Source of the DNA: Limnohabitans sp. MMS-10A-178
GTDB lineage: Bacteria > Pseudomonadota > Gammaproteobacteria > Burkholderiales > Burkholderiaceae_C
Direction: 5' to 3'
NCBI RefSeq assembly: GCF_003063375.1
Contig: NZ_NERY01000001.1
Coordinates: forward strand, 1,178,001 to 1,242,000
DNA: 64,000 bases
In this document: one piece after another, positions 25,912-35,114 of the stretch
Layout: each line of letters begins with the position of its first letter
How positions within the stretch are numbered: the first letter of the stretch is position 1
Position numbers and translations under genes: made by a program
Notes under the pieces: generated by a model
Seen by the model: the letters and a program-made list of their open reading frames with translations, nothing else
Database searches by the model: none
Told to the model about the DNA's origin: nothing

Positions 25912-26586
25912 TCAGTCCTTGGCATGCTGCAACAAAGCTTCAAGAGCCTTGTCGTGAATGCCGTGTTGTTTCAAGCTGTTCAAAGTTTCTTGCGCGTAGT
26001 CTAAGGTAGTGCCGTAGCGCCCAGTGGCATTTCGAAAGATATGTTGATATTGCGCAGGGGATAAGGTGCCCGTATAACTAGGGCTGCTTCTGGGCAAGGT
26101 AAAGGCCAGCGCATTGACTGGCCCTTGAGGGGTAGGGCATTGCAACCACCGGGTGGTGTAAACATTGTTGGGCATTTCACGAAACCAGAGTTGTTCGATG
26201 GTTTGCGCCACTTTTTGTGCTGGTGTTCTAAACACCATGCCTTGGCAGCTGCCACCAGACAACAAGGCAAAAACCAAGCCCGGACACTCAGGTGTTCCCC
26301 GATTCAAACGACTCCACATTTTGAGTGCGCGGTGCCAGCCTTGTACCTTCGTCTTGTATTGCTCCAGAATGTCAAACTCAGGTCGCCAAATGAGCGAGGC
26401 ATACCCAAAGACCCATAAATCTTGAGAACGCGGCCAATGCTTGAGCAAGGCCTCTTGGGTAGGCTCGCAAAAGGCTTGGTCAGAGCGATTGTCAGTGGCG
26501 GAAAAGCTTGGAATCAAGGGTGTCTTTGAAATGAATGCCTTCAATTTTGAGGGCAAACATGTGCTTTTTTGAAACTGATCATTCAA
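25912..26586 (-). CDS. ChaC-like gamma-glutamylcyclotransferase
   Basis: A 224-residue member of the ChaC family, which cleaves glutathione to 5-oxoproline and Cys-Gly. The substrate-loop motif [13 protein letters not shown] (usually YGSL) is near residue 58, and the presumed catalytic glutamate is in [17 protein letters not shown]-terminal helix with [19 protein letters not shown] follows. The N-terminal 50 residues are divergent. The gene leads pdxH by 2 bases. Whether glutathione is the true substrate cannot be proven here. Confidence 0.85.
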   Translation of the reverse strand: MNDQFQKSTCLPSKLKAFISKTPLIPSFSATDNRSDQAFCEPTQEALLKHWPRSQDLWVFGYASLIWRPEFDILEQYKTKVQGWHRALKMWSRLNRGTPECPGLVFALLSGGSCQGMVFRTPAQKVAQTIEQLWFREMPNNVYTTRWLQCPTPQGPVNALAFTLPRSSPSYTGTLSPAQYQHIFRNATGRYGTTLDYAQETLNSLKQHGIHDKALEALLQHAKD

Positions 26587-26629
26587 AATTCGTAACCAGT
26601 CTGTAACTTGAAGTCTCCCAAAGCCACGC

Positions 26630-26665
26630 TTGACGAGTTACTATTCTGCTTGTAACAAAGTTACA
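26630..26665 (+). promoter_or_regulatory. edd promoter with HexR-type operator
   Basis: TTGACG (26630-26635) and TAACAA (26653-26658) make a -35/-10 pair with a 17-base spacer. A perfect 15-bp palindrome, TGTAACAAAGTTACA (26651-26665), covers the -10. Its arms TGTAA/TTACA match the published HexR consensus of gammaproteobacteria. Two further TGTAAC-like half-sites lie at 26591-26596 and 26602-26607. Repression released by 2-keto-3-deoxy-6-phosphogluconate is the expected logic. Confidence 0.75.
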
Positions 26666-26695
26666 TGTTCAATTTCACCTGAAATCAGATTGCCT

Positions 26696-28543
26696 ATGAC
26701 CTTGAATGCAACCGTAGCCAAAGTGACCGCCCGCATAGCGCTGCGAAGCCAATCGACACGGGCCGCTTACCTCGAACAGGTCAATGCGGCGGCTGATCGA
26801 GAATCTGGCGCAGATCGGCTTGGCTGTGCCAATGTGGCGCATGCTTTTGCCGCGATGCCAGCTGCCGACAAATCGCGGGCATCTGGTTTGGCCAGCATTA
26901 CTGTGGTGAGTGCTACAGCGCGTGGCCCCAACATAGGCGTGGTCAATGCCTACAACGATTTGCTGTCGGCGCATGCCCCCTTGCAACATTACCCAGACTT
27001 AATCAAAGACGAGGCCAGAAAGTGGGGCGCAACCGCGCAAGTGGCGGGGGGTGTGCCGGCCATGTGCGATGGTGTGACGCAAGGCACGCCTGGCATGGAG
27101 CTCAGCTTGTTCAGCCGCGATGTGATTGCCATGTCGACTGCTGTGTCTTTGAGTCACGATGTTTTTGACGCGGCACTCATGTTGGGGGTGTGCGACAAAA
27201 TTGTGCCGGGCCTCTTGATTGGTGCTTTGCATTTTGGCCATTTGCCCACTGTGTTTGTTCCTGCTGGGCCCATGGGCAGCGGCTTGTCTAACAATGAAAA
27301 ATCCAAGGTGCGTGAACTGGCCGCTCAAGGTTTGGTAGACCGCACAGAATTGTTGAAAGCAGAGTCTGCGGCTTACCATAGCGAGGGCACTTGCACTTTT
27401 TACGGCACAGCCAACAGCAATCAAATGCTGCTCGAAGCCATGGGTTTGCATGTGCCCGGAACCGCCTTTGTAAACCCGGGAGACGGCCTGCGCAACGAAC
27501 TCACAAGGGAGTCAGTGCGCACCGTGCTGCAGTTGGTGAAAGCCAAAAACTTCACGCCAATCGGCCAATTGGTGGACGAGCGTTGCATCGTCAATGCCAT
27601 GGTGGCTTTGCTGGCCACAGGCGGCTCTACCAACCACCTGATTCACTGGGTGGCCGTGGCCCGCGCTGCTGGATTGATCATTGACTGGGATGATTTTTCT
27701 GAATTGTCAAATGTGGTGCCATTGCTTACGCGCATTTATCCCAATGGCAGTGCGGACGTCAATCAATTTCAAGCAGCGGGTGGGCCAGGGTATGTCATTC
27801 GGGAGTTGTTAGATGCAGGCTATATGCATCCAGATGTGCTGACAGTTCGTGCTGGTGGTATTCGGGAATTCACACAGAGGCCTGTTGAGGCCAATGGTCA
27901 ACTGGCTTGGGAAAAACTGGGAGTTTCAAAAGATGAGACCGTGGTTCGCCCTGCAACATCGCCTTTTAGCGTCACGGGTGGTTTGCGCTTGTTGCAAGGC
28001 AATCTGGGTCGCAGTGTGATCAAAGTATCGGCGGTGCCTGAAGCGTGCCATGTCATTGAAGCGCCTGCTCAGGTGTTTAATTCTCAAGAAGAATTGTTGG
28101 CTGCTTTCAAAGCTGGCAGCTTGAACAAAGACGTAGTGTGTGTGGTGCGCTGGCAGGGACCTCAAGCCAACGGCATGCCTGAGTTGCACAAGCTCACACC
28201 GTCACTCGCTGTTCTGCAAGGACAGGGCTTTAAAGTGGCGCTGGTCACAGATGGCCGCATGAGTGGTGCTTCTGGAAAAGTACCAGCAGCCATTCATGTT
28301 TCACCAGAAGCGGCTGCTGGCGGTGCTTTGGCGCGCGTGTTGGATGGCGATGTGATTCGCTTGGACGCAGTGGCCGGCACCTTGCAAGTTTTGATTGATG
28401 AAGAAACTTGGAATGCCCGAATACCCGCTACCTTGCCCCCTGAGCTGCAAGCGGCAAACAGCCGCGGTATTGGAAGAGAGTTGTTTGCCAATTTGCGAAA
28501 GCATGCGCTCAAAGCTGAAGAGGGGGCCTGCACATGGCTTTGA
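26696..28543 (+). CDS. edd: Phosphogluconate dehydratase
   Basis: First dedicated step of the Entner-Doudoroff pathway: 6-phosphogluconate to 2-keto-3-deoxy-6-phosphogluconate. The 615-residue IlvD/Edd-family iron-sulfur dehydratase carries cluster cysteines in [23 protein letters not shown] and [13 protein letters not shown]. The substrate-binding motif [14 protein letters not shown] is near the C-terminus. ATG 26696 fits the family length; the TTG at 26630 that would extend the frame is the -35 box. It overlaps eda by 10 bases (28534-28543), so the two pathway enzymes are translationally coupled. Confidence 0.96.
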   Translation: MTLNATVAKVTARIALRSQSTRAAYLEQVNAAADRESGADRLGCANVAHAFAAMPAADKSRASGLASITVVSATARGPNIGVVNAYNDLLSAHAPLQHYPDLIKDEARKWGATAQVAGGVPAMCDGVTQGTPGMELSLFSRDVIAMSTAVSLSHDVFDAALMLGVCDKIVPGLLIGALHFGHLPTVFVPAGPMGSGLSNNEKSKVRELAAQGLVDRTELLKAESAAYHSEGTCTFYGTANSNQMLLEAMGLHVPGTAFVNPGDGLRNELTRESVRTVLQLVKAKNFTPIGQLVDERCIVNAMVALLATGGSTNHLIHWVAVARAAGLIIDWDDFSELSNVVPLLTRIYPNGSADVNQFQAAGGPGYVIRELLDAGYMHPDVLTVRAGGIREFTQRPVEANGQLAWEKLGVSKDETVVRPATSPFSVTGGLRLLQGNLGRSVIKVSAVPEACHVIEAPAQVFNSQEELLAAFKAGSLNKDVVCVVRWQGPQANGMPELHKLTPSLAVLQGQGFKVALVTDGRMSGASGKVPAAIHVSPEAAAGGALARVLDGDVIRLDAVAGTLQVLIDEETWNARIPATLPPELQAANSRGIGRELFANLRKHALKAEEGACTWL

Positions 28544-29190
28544 ACACCACAAAGACGCCACCATTCACCGCCTTGCAAGTCATGCAAGATGCGCCTGTGA
28601 TTCCTGTGATTGTTTTAAACGATGTGGTCCACGCAGTGCCCATGGCGCGCGCTTTGGTGGCCGGTGGCATTCGAATGTTGGAGGTGACCTTGCGTACTTC
28701 TCAAGCTTTGGCTTGCATCGAAGCCATTGCCAAAGAAGTGCCGGAAGCCATTGTTGGCGCAGGCACTGTGCGCAACGCGTCCGATGCCAAAGCGGCTGCC
28801 AATGCGGGCGCCAAGTTTGCAGTAAGTCCTGGTTATATCCCCTCTGTGGGTCAAGCCTGTCGCGATGTTGGCTTGTCTTTGTTGCCCGGTGTGGCCACTG
28901 GCAGCGAAATCATGATGGCGCAAGAAGATGGGTACACCGAGTTAAAGTTTTTCCCTGCCATGCAGGCAGGTGGCTCTGCCATGTTGAAAGCTTGGGGTGG
29001 CCCATTCTTTGACGTGCGCTTTTGCCCAACGGGCGGCGTGACGGCGCAAAATGCTTCAGAGTTTTTGAGCCTGCCCAATGTGGCGTGCGTGGGTGGTTCT
29101 TGGTTGGTGCCTGCAGAGGCATTGGCCAAAGGAGATTGGGCCCGCATTGAAAAGCTGGCCCGAGAGGCCTGTCAGCTAAAGTTGCGCTGA
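28534..29190 (+). CDS. eda: KDPG aldolase
   Basis: Splits 2-keto-3-deoxy-6-phosphogluconate into pyruvate and glyceraldehyde 3-phosphate. It has 218 residues. The Schiff-base lysine is Lys138 in TELKFFPA and the proton-shuttling Glu50 is in MLEVTLRT; both are offset by five from the E. coli numbering. The phosphate-binding [12 protein letters not shown] and the C-terminal GGSWLVP are present. The 3' end overlaps the convergent gloA by 19 bases. It is distinct from the second, KDPGal-type aldolase at 29654. Confidence 0.96.
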   Translation: MALNTTKTPPFTALQVMQDAPVIPVIVLNDVVHAVPMARALVAGGIRMLEVTLRTSQALACIEAIAKEVPEAIVGAGTVRNASDAKAAANAGAKFAVSPGYIPSVGQACRDVGLSLLPGVATGSEIMMAQEDGYTELKFFPAMQAGGSAMLKAWGGPFFDVRFCPTGGVTAQNASEFLSLPNVACVGGSWLVPAEALAKGDWARIEKLAREACQLKLR

Positions 29191-29561
29191 ATCAGTTCTA
29201 CTTTGTAGCCGTCGGGGTCGGTGATGAATGCAATGACCGTGGTCCCGCCTTTAACAGGTCCTGCCTCGCGCGTGACCTTGCCACCTGCGTGTCGAATTTT
29301 TTCACAGGCTTCGTAGGCATCGGGTACAGCAATGGCCAAATGCCCGTAAGCCGTGCCCATTTCATAACTCTCAACCCCCCAGTTGTAGGTAAGCTCAAGC
29401 TCTGCATGGTCTGGGTTGCTGCCGTAACCCACAAAGGCCAATGAGTATTTGTACTCTGGGTTCTCAGTGGTTTTGAGCAATTTCATGCCCATCACCTGAG
29501 TGTAAAAATCGATTGAGCGTTGAAGGTTGCCAACGCGAAGCATGGTGTGGAGGAGTCTCAT
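29172..29561 (-). CDS. gloA: Lactoylglutathione lyase (glyoxalase I)
   Basis: Converts the methylglyoxal-glutathione adduct to S-lactoylglutathione. It has 129 residues. The metal ligands His5, Glu56, His74 and Glu122 fall at exactly the E. coli GlxI positions, so a nickel-type enzyme is expected. It lies between two pathways that generate triose phosphates, the source of methylglyoxal. Convergent with eda, sharing 19 bases. Confidence 0.96.
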   Translation of the reverse strand: MRLLHTMLRVGNLQRSIDFYTQVMGMKLLKTTENPEYKYSLAFVGYGSNPDHAELELTYNWGVESYEMGTAYGHLAIAVPDAYEACEKIRHAGGKVTREAGPVKGGTTVIAFITDPDGYKVELIQRNFS

Positions 29562-29653
29562 AATTTAGAGGGTGTGATGTAAAAAAATCTTTTGAAAAAA
29601 ATCTGAAGTTGTGAAAATTCAAATTTGAATATAGCTCGCTTTGTTCATGGTGC

Positions 29654-30289
29654 TCATTGCATATTGTGCCAAGTCTGAACAAAGGCTTCTGCCGATTCGC
29701 CCACAGCTTCAGCCGATTTGCCAGGTGCAAACAATGCAGATCCAAGACCAAATCCTGAGGCACCGCTTTGGCGATACGCTGCCATGTTGTGCAAACCAAT
29801 GCCGCCAACCGGAATGAGCTTCACGTCTTTGGGCAATACCGCCCTCATTGACTTGACCACCGCAGGGCTGATCATCTCAGACGGAAACAACTTCAAGCCA
29901 TGGGCACCTAGCGCCAGAGCGCGAAAAGCTTCTGTGGGTGTTGCCACACCTGGCAGCGAAATCAAACCCAAATTGACGGCTTCACACACGACGTTGTCAT
30001 CGAGGTGCGGCGAGATGATCAATTGTCCGCCTGCCGCTTTGATGTCTCTAACTTGCTGTGCGGTGGTCACGGTGCCTGCGCCAATCAGTGCCCTGGGAAA
30101 AGCTTCGGACAAAATTTGAATGCTGCGAAGCGGCTCGGGTGAATTGAGGGGCACTTCCAAAATGTGAAAACCGGAACTCACAATGGCTTGGCCTACGGCC
30201 AATGCTTCCTCAGGTTTCAGACCGCGCAAAATAGCCATCAGCGGCAAGCGCGTCATGTGAGAATGAAATTGATCGAGCAGAGCGGTCAT
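29654..30289 (-). CDS. dgoA: 2-dehydro-3-deoxy-6-phosphogalactonate aldolase
   Basis: A 211-residue class I aldolase of the KDPG/KDPGal family yielding pyruvate and glyceraldehyde 3-phosphate. The Schiff-base lysine is in HGLKLFPSE and the Glu in FHILEVPLNSPEP; the PLNSP form marks DgoA rather than Eda. LIPVGGIGLHNMAAY binds the phosphate. It is the last gene of the minus-strand sugar-acid operon, 4 bases after the dgoK stop. Confidence 0.92.
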   Translation of the reverse strand: MTALLDQFHSHMTRLPLMAILRGLKPEEALAVGQAIVSSGFHILEVPLNSPEPLRSIQILSEAFPRALIGAGTVTTAQQVRDIKAAGGQLIISPHLDDNVVCEAVNLGLISLPGVATPTEAFRALALGAHGLKLFPSEMISPAVVKSMRAVLPKDVKLIPVGGIGLHNMAAYRQSGASGFGLGSALFAPGKSAEAVGESAEAFVQTWHNMQ

Positions 30290-30293
30290 TGGC

Positions 30294-31205
30294 TTAGCTT
30301 ACACTGAAATCATTTGGCAACAAATGATGCGCCAAGGACCAAAGGCCACTCCAAGTGATTTCATCCGTGAGAGATTGGGCTTGAATTTCAAGGGCTGCGA
30401 GTGCGCAGGCATAGCGCTGGGTCAGTTGGCTGTTGCCCAAGATAAACAGGGGTGTGCTTGCGCCAGTTTGTTGCGACCGGGCTGACTTAATTTCTTCTCC
30501 AATGAGAAGGCCAGAAACATAGCTGCTAGATTGAGCTGGATTTAGTTTTTCAAACAAGGCCAAGCTTCTGGCTGAAAAAGCGTGATGCAACAAGCCCCCC
30601 GACTTTTGACTTTGCATGACGCCTTCCAGAAAAACTTCCTTTTTCCATGGTGCATCGGGTAAGCATGTTTTGGCCAAAATGGAATGCTGACTTAGCAGCC
30701 CGTAAAACTCACCTGTCATGAATGTTTTGAACGACTGAATGTGGCCACCCACCACCATGGCCCACTTGCTGTGTGTGCCGGGCAAAACAAATTCAGCGTC
30801 TGCTATTTGCAAATTGCTCAGAGCACCAAATATTTGAATCTCTTCGCCGCGCATCACATCGGGCGTCTGGTCATTGAACGTGGACAAGCCCGGCACAATG
30901 CCAATACGGTCTTTTTCAATCCATTGAAGGTGCTGCGCGATATCTTCAAAGCCGCTGGGGCATGGGCAATAGGGTGCTTCTCGCCAGCCTTGTCGGCTAC
31001 CCGCCATGCCAGAAATAAGACAAAGCGTTTCGCCAGTCATCCAATCGCCAAAGCGTTGTTCAAAAACATGTTGAAACTGCCCATGAGCCACTTGCATGAT
31101 GCCCTGCGGGAAGGCACGTTTGTCGAGCACCACGCCATCGCTGCTGATGAGCGCACCCCTTAAGGAGGAGGTGCCCCAATCGACAGCCAGAAGCTTGCGG
31201 CTCAT
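30294..31205 (-). CDS. dgoK: 2-dehydro-3-deoxygalactonokinase
   Basis: Phosphorylates 2-keto-3-deoxygalactonate (KDGal) before aldol cleavage by DgoA. The 303-residue ASKHA-fold kinase starts LLAVDWGTSSLRGALI (phosphate 1 motif). It also has the DgoK motif LISGMAGSRQGWREAPYC and LPGTHSKWA (phosphate 2 motif). ATG 31205 is chosen over an upstream extension because it lies 2 bases beyond the denD-like stop. The spacing to its neighbours shows one operon. Confidence 0.92.
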   Translation of the reverse strand: MSRKLLAVDWGTSSLRGALISSDGVVLDKRAFPQGIMQVAHGQFQHVFEQRFGDWMTGETLCLISGMAGSRQGWREAPYCPCPSGFEDIAQHLQWIEKDRIGIVPGLSTFNDQTPDVMRGEEIQIFGALSNLQIADAEFVLPGTHSKWAMVVGGHIQSFKTFMTGEFYGLLSQHSILAKTCLPDAPWKKEVFLEGVMQSQKSGGLLHHAFSARSLALFEKLNPAQSSSYVSGLLIGEEIKSARSQQTGASTPLFILGNSQLTQRYACALAALEIQAQSLTDEITWSGLWSLAHHLLPNDFSVS

Positions 31206-31207
31206 GC

Positions 31208-32212
31208 TTACTTCTTCAAGCCATCCAGTGCATGCGAGGGGTAGTAGGGCAGCTTGCAATCTTCAATGTATTGCTTGATGACTTCTTTGAACGACGCATC
31301 GGGCTTCAAACCCAAAGCCGCTGCACGTTGTGCTGAACCCGCTTTGGCCCAATTGGCCACAATGCCTGCAATGTGTTCATCGCGGACAAAGGTTACGTGT
31401 TGACGAACGGCGGGTCCGGCCACTTCTTCCAAGGCCTGCAACATTTCTTTGACGGTAACGTTGAGACCAGGCAGGTTCAGTGCCAAGCGGCCTTGCATGG
31501 CTTCACGGCTGGCTTCAAACACAGTGATCAAGCCCTTGATGGTGTTGCTAGGCGAAGAAACAGAGTGCGACACATTTTCGTCAACCGGGCAAACAGACGG
31601 CATGCCTGCCAAGGGCTCGCGAATGATGCCGCTGAAGAAAGAAGACGCTGCGCCATTGGGTTTGCCTGGCCTGATGGTGACGGTCATCAAGCGTGCGGCA
31701 CGGCCATCAACGTAACCCTTGCGTGTGAAATCGGCCAGCAAATACTCCAGCATGAGTTTGTGGGTGCCGTAAGAGGTTTGAGGTGAGGGCAATGTGTTGT
31801 CAGCCACGATGTCGGGCATGGGATTGCTGGGGTCTGGGCCAAACACGGCCACAGAGCTTGCAAACACCATGCGCGGCACATTGCCGGCTTTGCGCAATCC
31901 TTCGAGCAACAGGCGCGTGCTGTCGAGGTTAGAGCGCATGCCCAAGTCAAAATCTTGCTCACATTCGCCAGAAACCGCAGAGGCCAAATGAAACACGCCA
32001 TCAAAACCGCTTTGAAACAAAGCGCCTTGCTCCAACAAGGGGCCAGCGTGCCCTTTGACTCGGGGGTTTGCCAACAAATCGGCAGGCGCTGGAAACAAGT
32101 CGGCAATGTGAATTTCGGTCACTTGTCGGCCGTTGAGTTCTCCTTTTTTGAGAATTTCGCGGGCCAAGCGTGCGCCCAAAAATCCTGCGCCACCGGTAAT
32201 GAGTAATTTCAT
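31208..32212 (-). CDS. denD: DenD-like NAD-dependent sugar-acid dehydrogenase (extended SDR)
   Basis: A 334-residue extended short-chain dehydrogenase. The NAD-binding motif is LLITGGAGFLGARLA. The catalytic Ser and Tyr-x3-Lys are in FASSVAVFGP and TSYGTHKLMLEYLL. The run TVTIRPGKPNGAASSFFSGI and NLPGLNVTVKEMLQALE match D-erythronate dehydrogenase (DenD). The other tetronate genes (otnK/denK, otnC, otnI) are missing here. Within a KDGal-forming operon it may instead oxidise a hexonate or sugar. The symbol is given by family resemblance only. Confidence 0.75.
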   Translation of the reverse strand: MKLLITGGAGFLGARLAREILKKGELNGRQVTEIHIADLFPAPADLLANPRVKGHAGPLLEQGALFQSGFDGVFHLASAVSGECEQDFDLGMRSNLDSTRLLLEGLRKAGNVPRMVFASSVAVFGPDPSNPMPDIVADNTLPSPQTSYGTHKLMLEYLLADFTRKGYVDGRAARLMTVTIRPGKPNGAASSFFSGIIREPLAGMPSVCPVDENVSHSVSSPSNTIKGLITVFEASREAMQGRLALNLPGLNVTVKEMLQALEEVAGPAVRQHVTFVRDEHIAGIVANWAKAGSAQRAAALGLKPDASFKEVIKQYIEDCKLPYYPSHALDGLKK

Positions 32213-32246
32213 GATGCGTACTTTTTAAAATGTGAACAGATTGAGA

Positions 32247-33983
32247 TCAGTGATTGTCTTTTGGAACAAATGAGCCGCGCTGACCCACCAAGAAATCAAA
32301 GTCGCAGCCTTCGTCGGCCTGGAGCACCGTATCGACATACAACTTCCAATAACCAGACTTCAAAGGTGGCTCTGGGCGAACCCATTTGGCCAATCGGGCT
32401 TTCATTTCTTCATCGCTAATTAACAATTGCATTCTGCGCTCGGGCACATTGAGTTCAATCATGTCGCCATTTTGAACCACCGCCAAAGGCCCGCCATCGG
32501 CTGCTTCTGGCGTGGTGTGCAACACCACGGTGCCATAGGCCGTGCCACTCATGCGCGCATCGCTGATTCGCACCATGTCGGTAATGCCTTTGCGCAAGAC
32601 CTTGGGGGGCAGTGGCATGTTGCCCACTTCGGCCATGCCGGGGTAGCCCTTGGGGCCGCAGTTCTTCAAAACCAAAATGCAGGTTTCATCGACATCCAAA
32701 GACTCATCGTCAATGCGTTTGTGGAAATCATCGCTGTCTTCAAACACCACCGCGCGCCCTGTGTGCACCATGAGTGCAGGCGTGGCCGCGCTGGGTTTGA
32801 TCACGGCACCGCGAGGTGCTAAATTGCCCCGCAAGATGGCGATGCCTGCTTTTTCTTTGAAAGGTGCAGCCACAGTTTTAATCACACGTGGATCGTAGTT
32901 CTCAGCGCTGGCCACGTTTTCGGCCACCGTCTTGCCACTCACGGTCACGATGTCATTGTGCAAATACTGCTGAATTTCTTTCATCACCACTGGCAAGCCG
33001 CCGGCATAACAAAAGTCTTCCATGAGGTGATCGCCAGAGGGTTGCAGGTTCAAAATATTGGGCAATTCGCTGCCCAGTTTTTCGAAGTCGTCAATGGTCA
33101 GGTTGATGTTCAGTCGGCGCGCGATGGCAATCAAGTGAATGACCGCATTGGTTGAGCCACCAATGGCTGCCAAAGTGCAGATGGCGTTTTCGAATGCTTT
33201 GCGTGTGAGAATTTGAGAAATTTTCACATCTTGGTGAACCATGTCGACAATGCGTCGGCCAGATTCGCGTGCCAACACGTTGCGGCGGCCATCAACGGCA
33301 GGGTAGGCTGCATTGCCAGGCAAGCCAATGCCCAAGGACTCCACCATGCTGGCCATGGTGCTGGCTGTGCCCATGGTCATGCAGTGGCCGTGGCTGCGGT
33401 GCATGCAGCTCTCGGCTTCAAAGAAGTCCTGCAGTTTGAGGGTGCCTGCGCGCACTTGTTCGCTCATGCTCCACAAGCCAGTGCCAGAGCCCAGTTCTTG
33501 GCCGCGCCATTTGCCATTCAGCATAGGGCCGCCCGAAATACCAATGGTGGGCAAGTCAACGCTGGATGCACCCATGAGCAATGAAGGTGTGGTTTTGTCG
33601 CAGCCCATTAAGAGCACCACGCCATCGATGGGGTTGCCGCGAATGCTTTCTTCCACGTCCATAGAGGCGAGGTTGCGATACAACATGGCTGTGGGGCGCA
33701 AAAGTGTTTCACCCAAAGACATGACTGGAAATTCAAGGGGGAAACCACCGGCTTCGTAGACGCCAATTTTCACTTGCTCAGCCAAGGTCCGAAAGTGCGA
33801 GTTGCAAGGCGTGAGTTCGCTGAAGGTGTTGCAAATACCAATGACGGGGCGACCGTCAAATTGGTCGTGTGGCACGCCTTTGCCTTTGACCCAGCTTCGA
33901 TAAGCGAAGCCATCACGGTCTTGGCGACCAAACCATTGTTGGCTGCGCAGGTCTTCGGTTTTTTTCTTGGGACTTTGGGTCAT
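32247..33983 (-). CDS. IlvD/Edd-family sugar-acid dehydratase (arabonate/galactonate type)
   Basis: A 578-residue [2Fe-2S] dehydratase that would remove water from an aldonic acid to give a 2-keto-3-deoxy acid. Cluster cysteines are Cys60 (in CNTFSELTPCN), Cys128 (MGCDKTTPS) and Cys201 (GHCMTMGTAST), with the carbamylated-lysine position at Lys130. These are shifted by one from those I recall for the characterised Rhizobium L-arabonate dehydratase. SDARMSGTAYGT carries the catalytic serine. ATG 33983 gives the family length. As first gene of the operon with dgoK and dgoA it probably produces KDGal from D-galactonate or a relative, replacing the enolase-type DgoD. The exact substrate is open. 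Confidence 0.85.
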   Translation of the reverse strand: MTQSPKKKTEDLRSQQWFGRQDRDGFAYRSWVKGKGVPHDQFDGRPVIGICNTFSELTPCNSHFRTLAEQVKIGVYEAGGFPLEFPVMSLGETLLRPTAMLYRNLASMDVEESIRGNPIDGVVLLMGCDKTTPSLLMGASSVDLPTIGISGGPMLNGKWRGQELGSGTGLWSMSEQVRAGTLKLQDFFEAESCMHRSHGHCMTMGTASTMASMVESLGIGLPGNAAYPAVDGRRNVLARESGRRIVDMVHQDVKISQILTRKAFENAICTLAAIGGSTNAVIHLIAIARRLNINLTIDDFEKLGSELPNILNLQPSGDHLMEDFCYAGGLPVVMKEIQQYLHNDIVTVSGKTVAENVASAENYDPRVIKTVAAPFKEKAGIAILRGNLAPRGAVIKPSAATPALMVHTGRAVVFEDSDDFHKRIDDESLDVDETCILVLKNCGPKGYPGMAEVGNMPLPPKVLRKGITDMVRISDARMSGTAYGTVVLHTTPEAADGGPLAVVQNGDMIELNVPERRMQLLISDEEMKARLAKWVRPEPPLKSGYWKLYVDTVLQADEGCDFDFLVGQRGSFVPKDNH

Positions 33984-34016
33984 GGTGATTTTCTGTGGTG
34001 GAGGGGTTATAGGCGA

Positions 34017-34049
34017 TTGTTTGTAATCAATATTATCGTATGATGATAA
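34017..34049. promoter_or_regulatory. Divergent promoter region with candidate GntR operator
   Basis: On the plus strand TTGTTT (34017-34022), a 16-base spacer and TATGAT (34039-34044) form a promoter for the hydroxyacid dehydrogenase-gntR unit. The dyad TTATC-N7-GATAA (34033-34049), with the core ATCGTATGAT, covers that -10. On the other strand GATAAT (34032-34037) could serve as a -10 for the dehydratase operon. One operator could thus control both directions. Confidence 0.5.
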
Positions 34050-34157
34050 GGTAATTGAGTCGCTTTTGAAATCCTTTTGGCAGACATTGGCACTCGTGCA
34101 AACCCTCAATTCAATCGCCCTTAAGGCGAGCTTCTTTGGCACTCGGAGACCTTCATC

Positions 34158-35102
34158 ATGAGCATTCACCACCCTGAAATCGTTGTGACTTCCCGCATAC
34201 CTCCTTTTTTAACCACCGGTTTACAAGAGAAGTATGTGGTTCATGAGCGCGACCACATTCGGGATCGTCAAGTTTTTGGACGAGTGCGTGCTTTGGTAGG
34301 CGGTGGCGAGTCCAAAATTGATGCGAGTTACATGGCGCTTTTCCCGGCGCTGGAAATGATTTCTGTGTGCGGTGTAGGTTACGACGGCATTGATGTCGCT
34401 GCTGCCAAAAAGCGCGGCATCATGGTGTCACACACACCTGAAGTGCTCAACGATGATGTGGCCGATTTGGCCTTGGGCTTGCTTTTGGCGGTTGCTCGCA
34501 AAATTCCTGCAGCCGATCGCTTTACCCGCAATGCCGATTGGTTAGACGGTCCATTCCCTCTCACTCGCAAACTCACCGGTGCCAAATTGGGTATTGTTGG
34601 CATGGGCCGAATTGGTCAAGCCATTGCCAAGCGAGCGGCTGCATTTGACATGGACATCAGCTACAACACACGCCATCAGCGATCTGATGTGCCTTACAAG
34701 TATGTGCCCAATGTCACGGCGCTAGCGGCTGCGGTCGATTTCTTGGTCGTGATCACGCCCGGCGGCGCTGCCACTCGCAACCTCATCAATGCAGAAGTGC
34801 TGAAGGCCCTTGGACCCCAAGGTTTCTTGGTCAATGTGGCGCGTGGTTCGGTGGTCGATCAAGTGGCCCTCATAGAGGCCCTACAGAAGAAAACCATTGC
34901 GGGTGCAGGCCTGGATGTGTATGTGGACGAGCCCAATGTGCCAGCCGAGCTGAGGAAGCTGGACAACGTGGTGCTCACGCCGCATGTTGCCAGCGGTACC
35001 GTTGAAACGCGCAAGGCCATGTCGGCATTGGCTTTGGCCAATTTGGATGCGCACATGTCGGGTCAGCCAATAATTACGCCTGTTCCAGAATGCCGTCCTT
35101 GA
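34158..35102 (+). CDS. D-isomer-specific 2-hydroxyacid dehydrogenase
   Basis: A 314-residue NAD(P)-dependent 2-hydroxyacid/2-ketoacid oxidoreductase (glyoxylate/hydroxypyruvate reductase type). The Rossmann motif is GIVGMGRIGQAIA. The catalytic Arg, Glu and His are in NVARGSVVD, VDEPNVPAEL and LTPHVASGT. GGAGA lies 7 bases before the ATG. It heads a plus-strand unit with the GntR regulator and the cupin, opposite the dehydratase operon. It probably reduces or oxidises a keto-acid of the same catabolic scheme, though none of the KDGal route's standard steps needs it. Confidence 0.88.
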   Translation: MSIHHPEIVVTSRIPPFLTTGLQEKYVVHERDHIRDRQVFGRVRALVGGGESKIDASYMALFPALEMISVCGVGYDGIDVAAAKKRGIMVSHTPEVLNDDVADLALGLLLAVARKIPAADRFTRNADWLDGPFPLTRKLTGAKLGIVGMGRIGQAIAKRAAAFDMDISYNTRHQRSDVPYKYVPNVTALAAAVDFLVVITPGGAATRNLINAEVLKALGPQGFLVNVARGSVVDQVALIEALQKKTIAGAGLDVYVDEPNVPAELRKLDNVVLTPHVASGTVETRKAMSALALANLDAHMSGQPIITPVPECRP

Positions 35103-35114
35103 GCTTGACTTCGA

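Noticed and set aside
26630..26695. Earlier TTG start for edd
   Set aside because: The TTG is part of the -35 TTGACG and the added residues lack family similarity.
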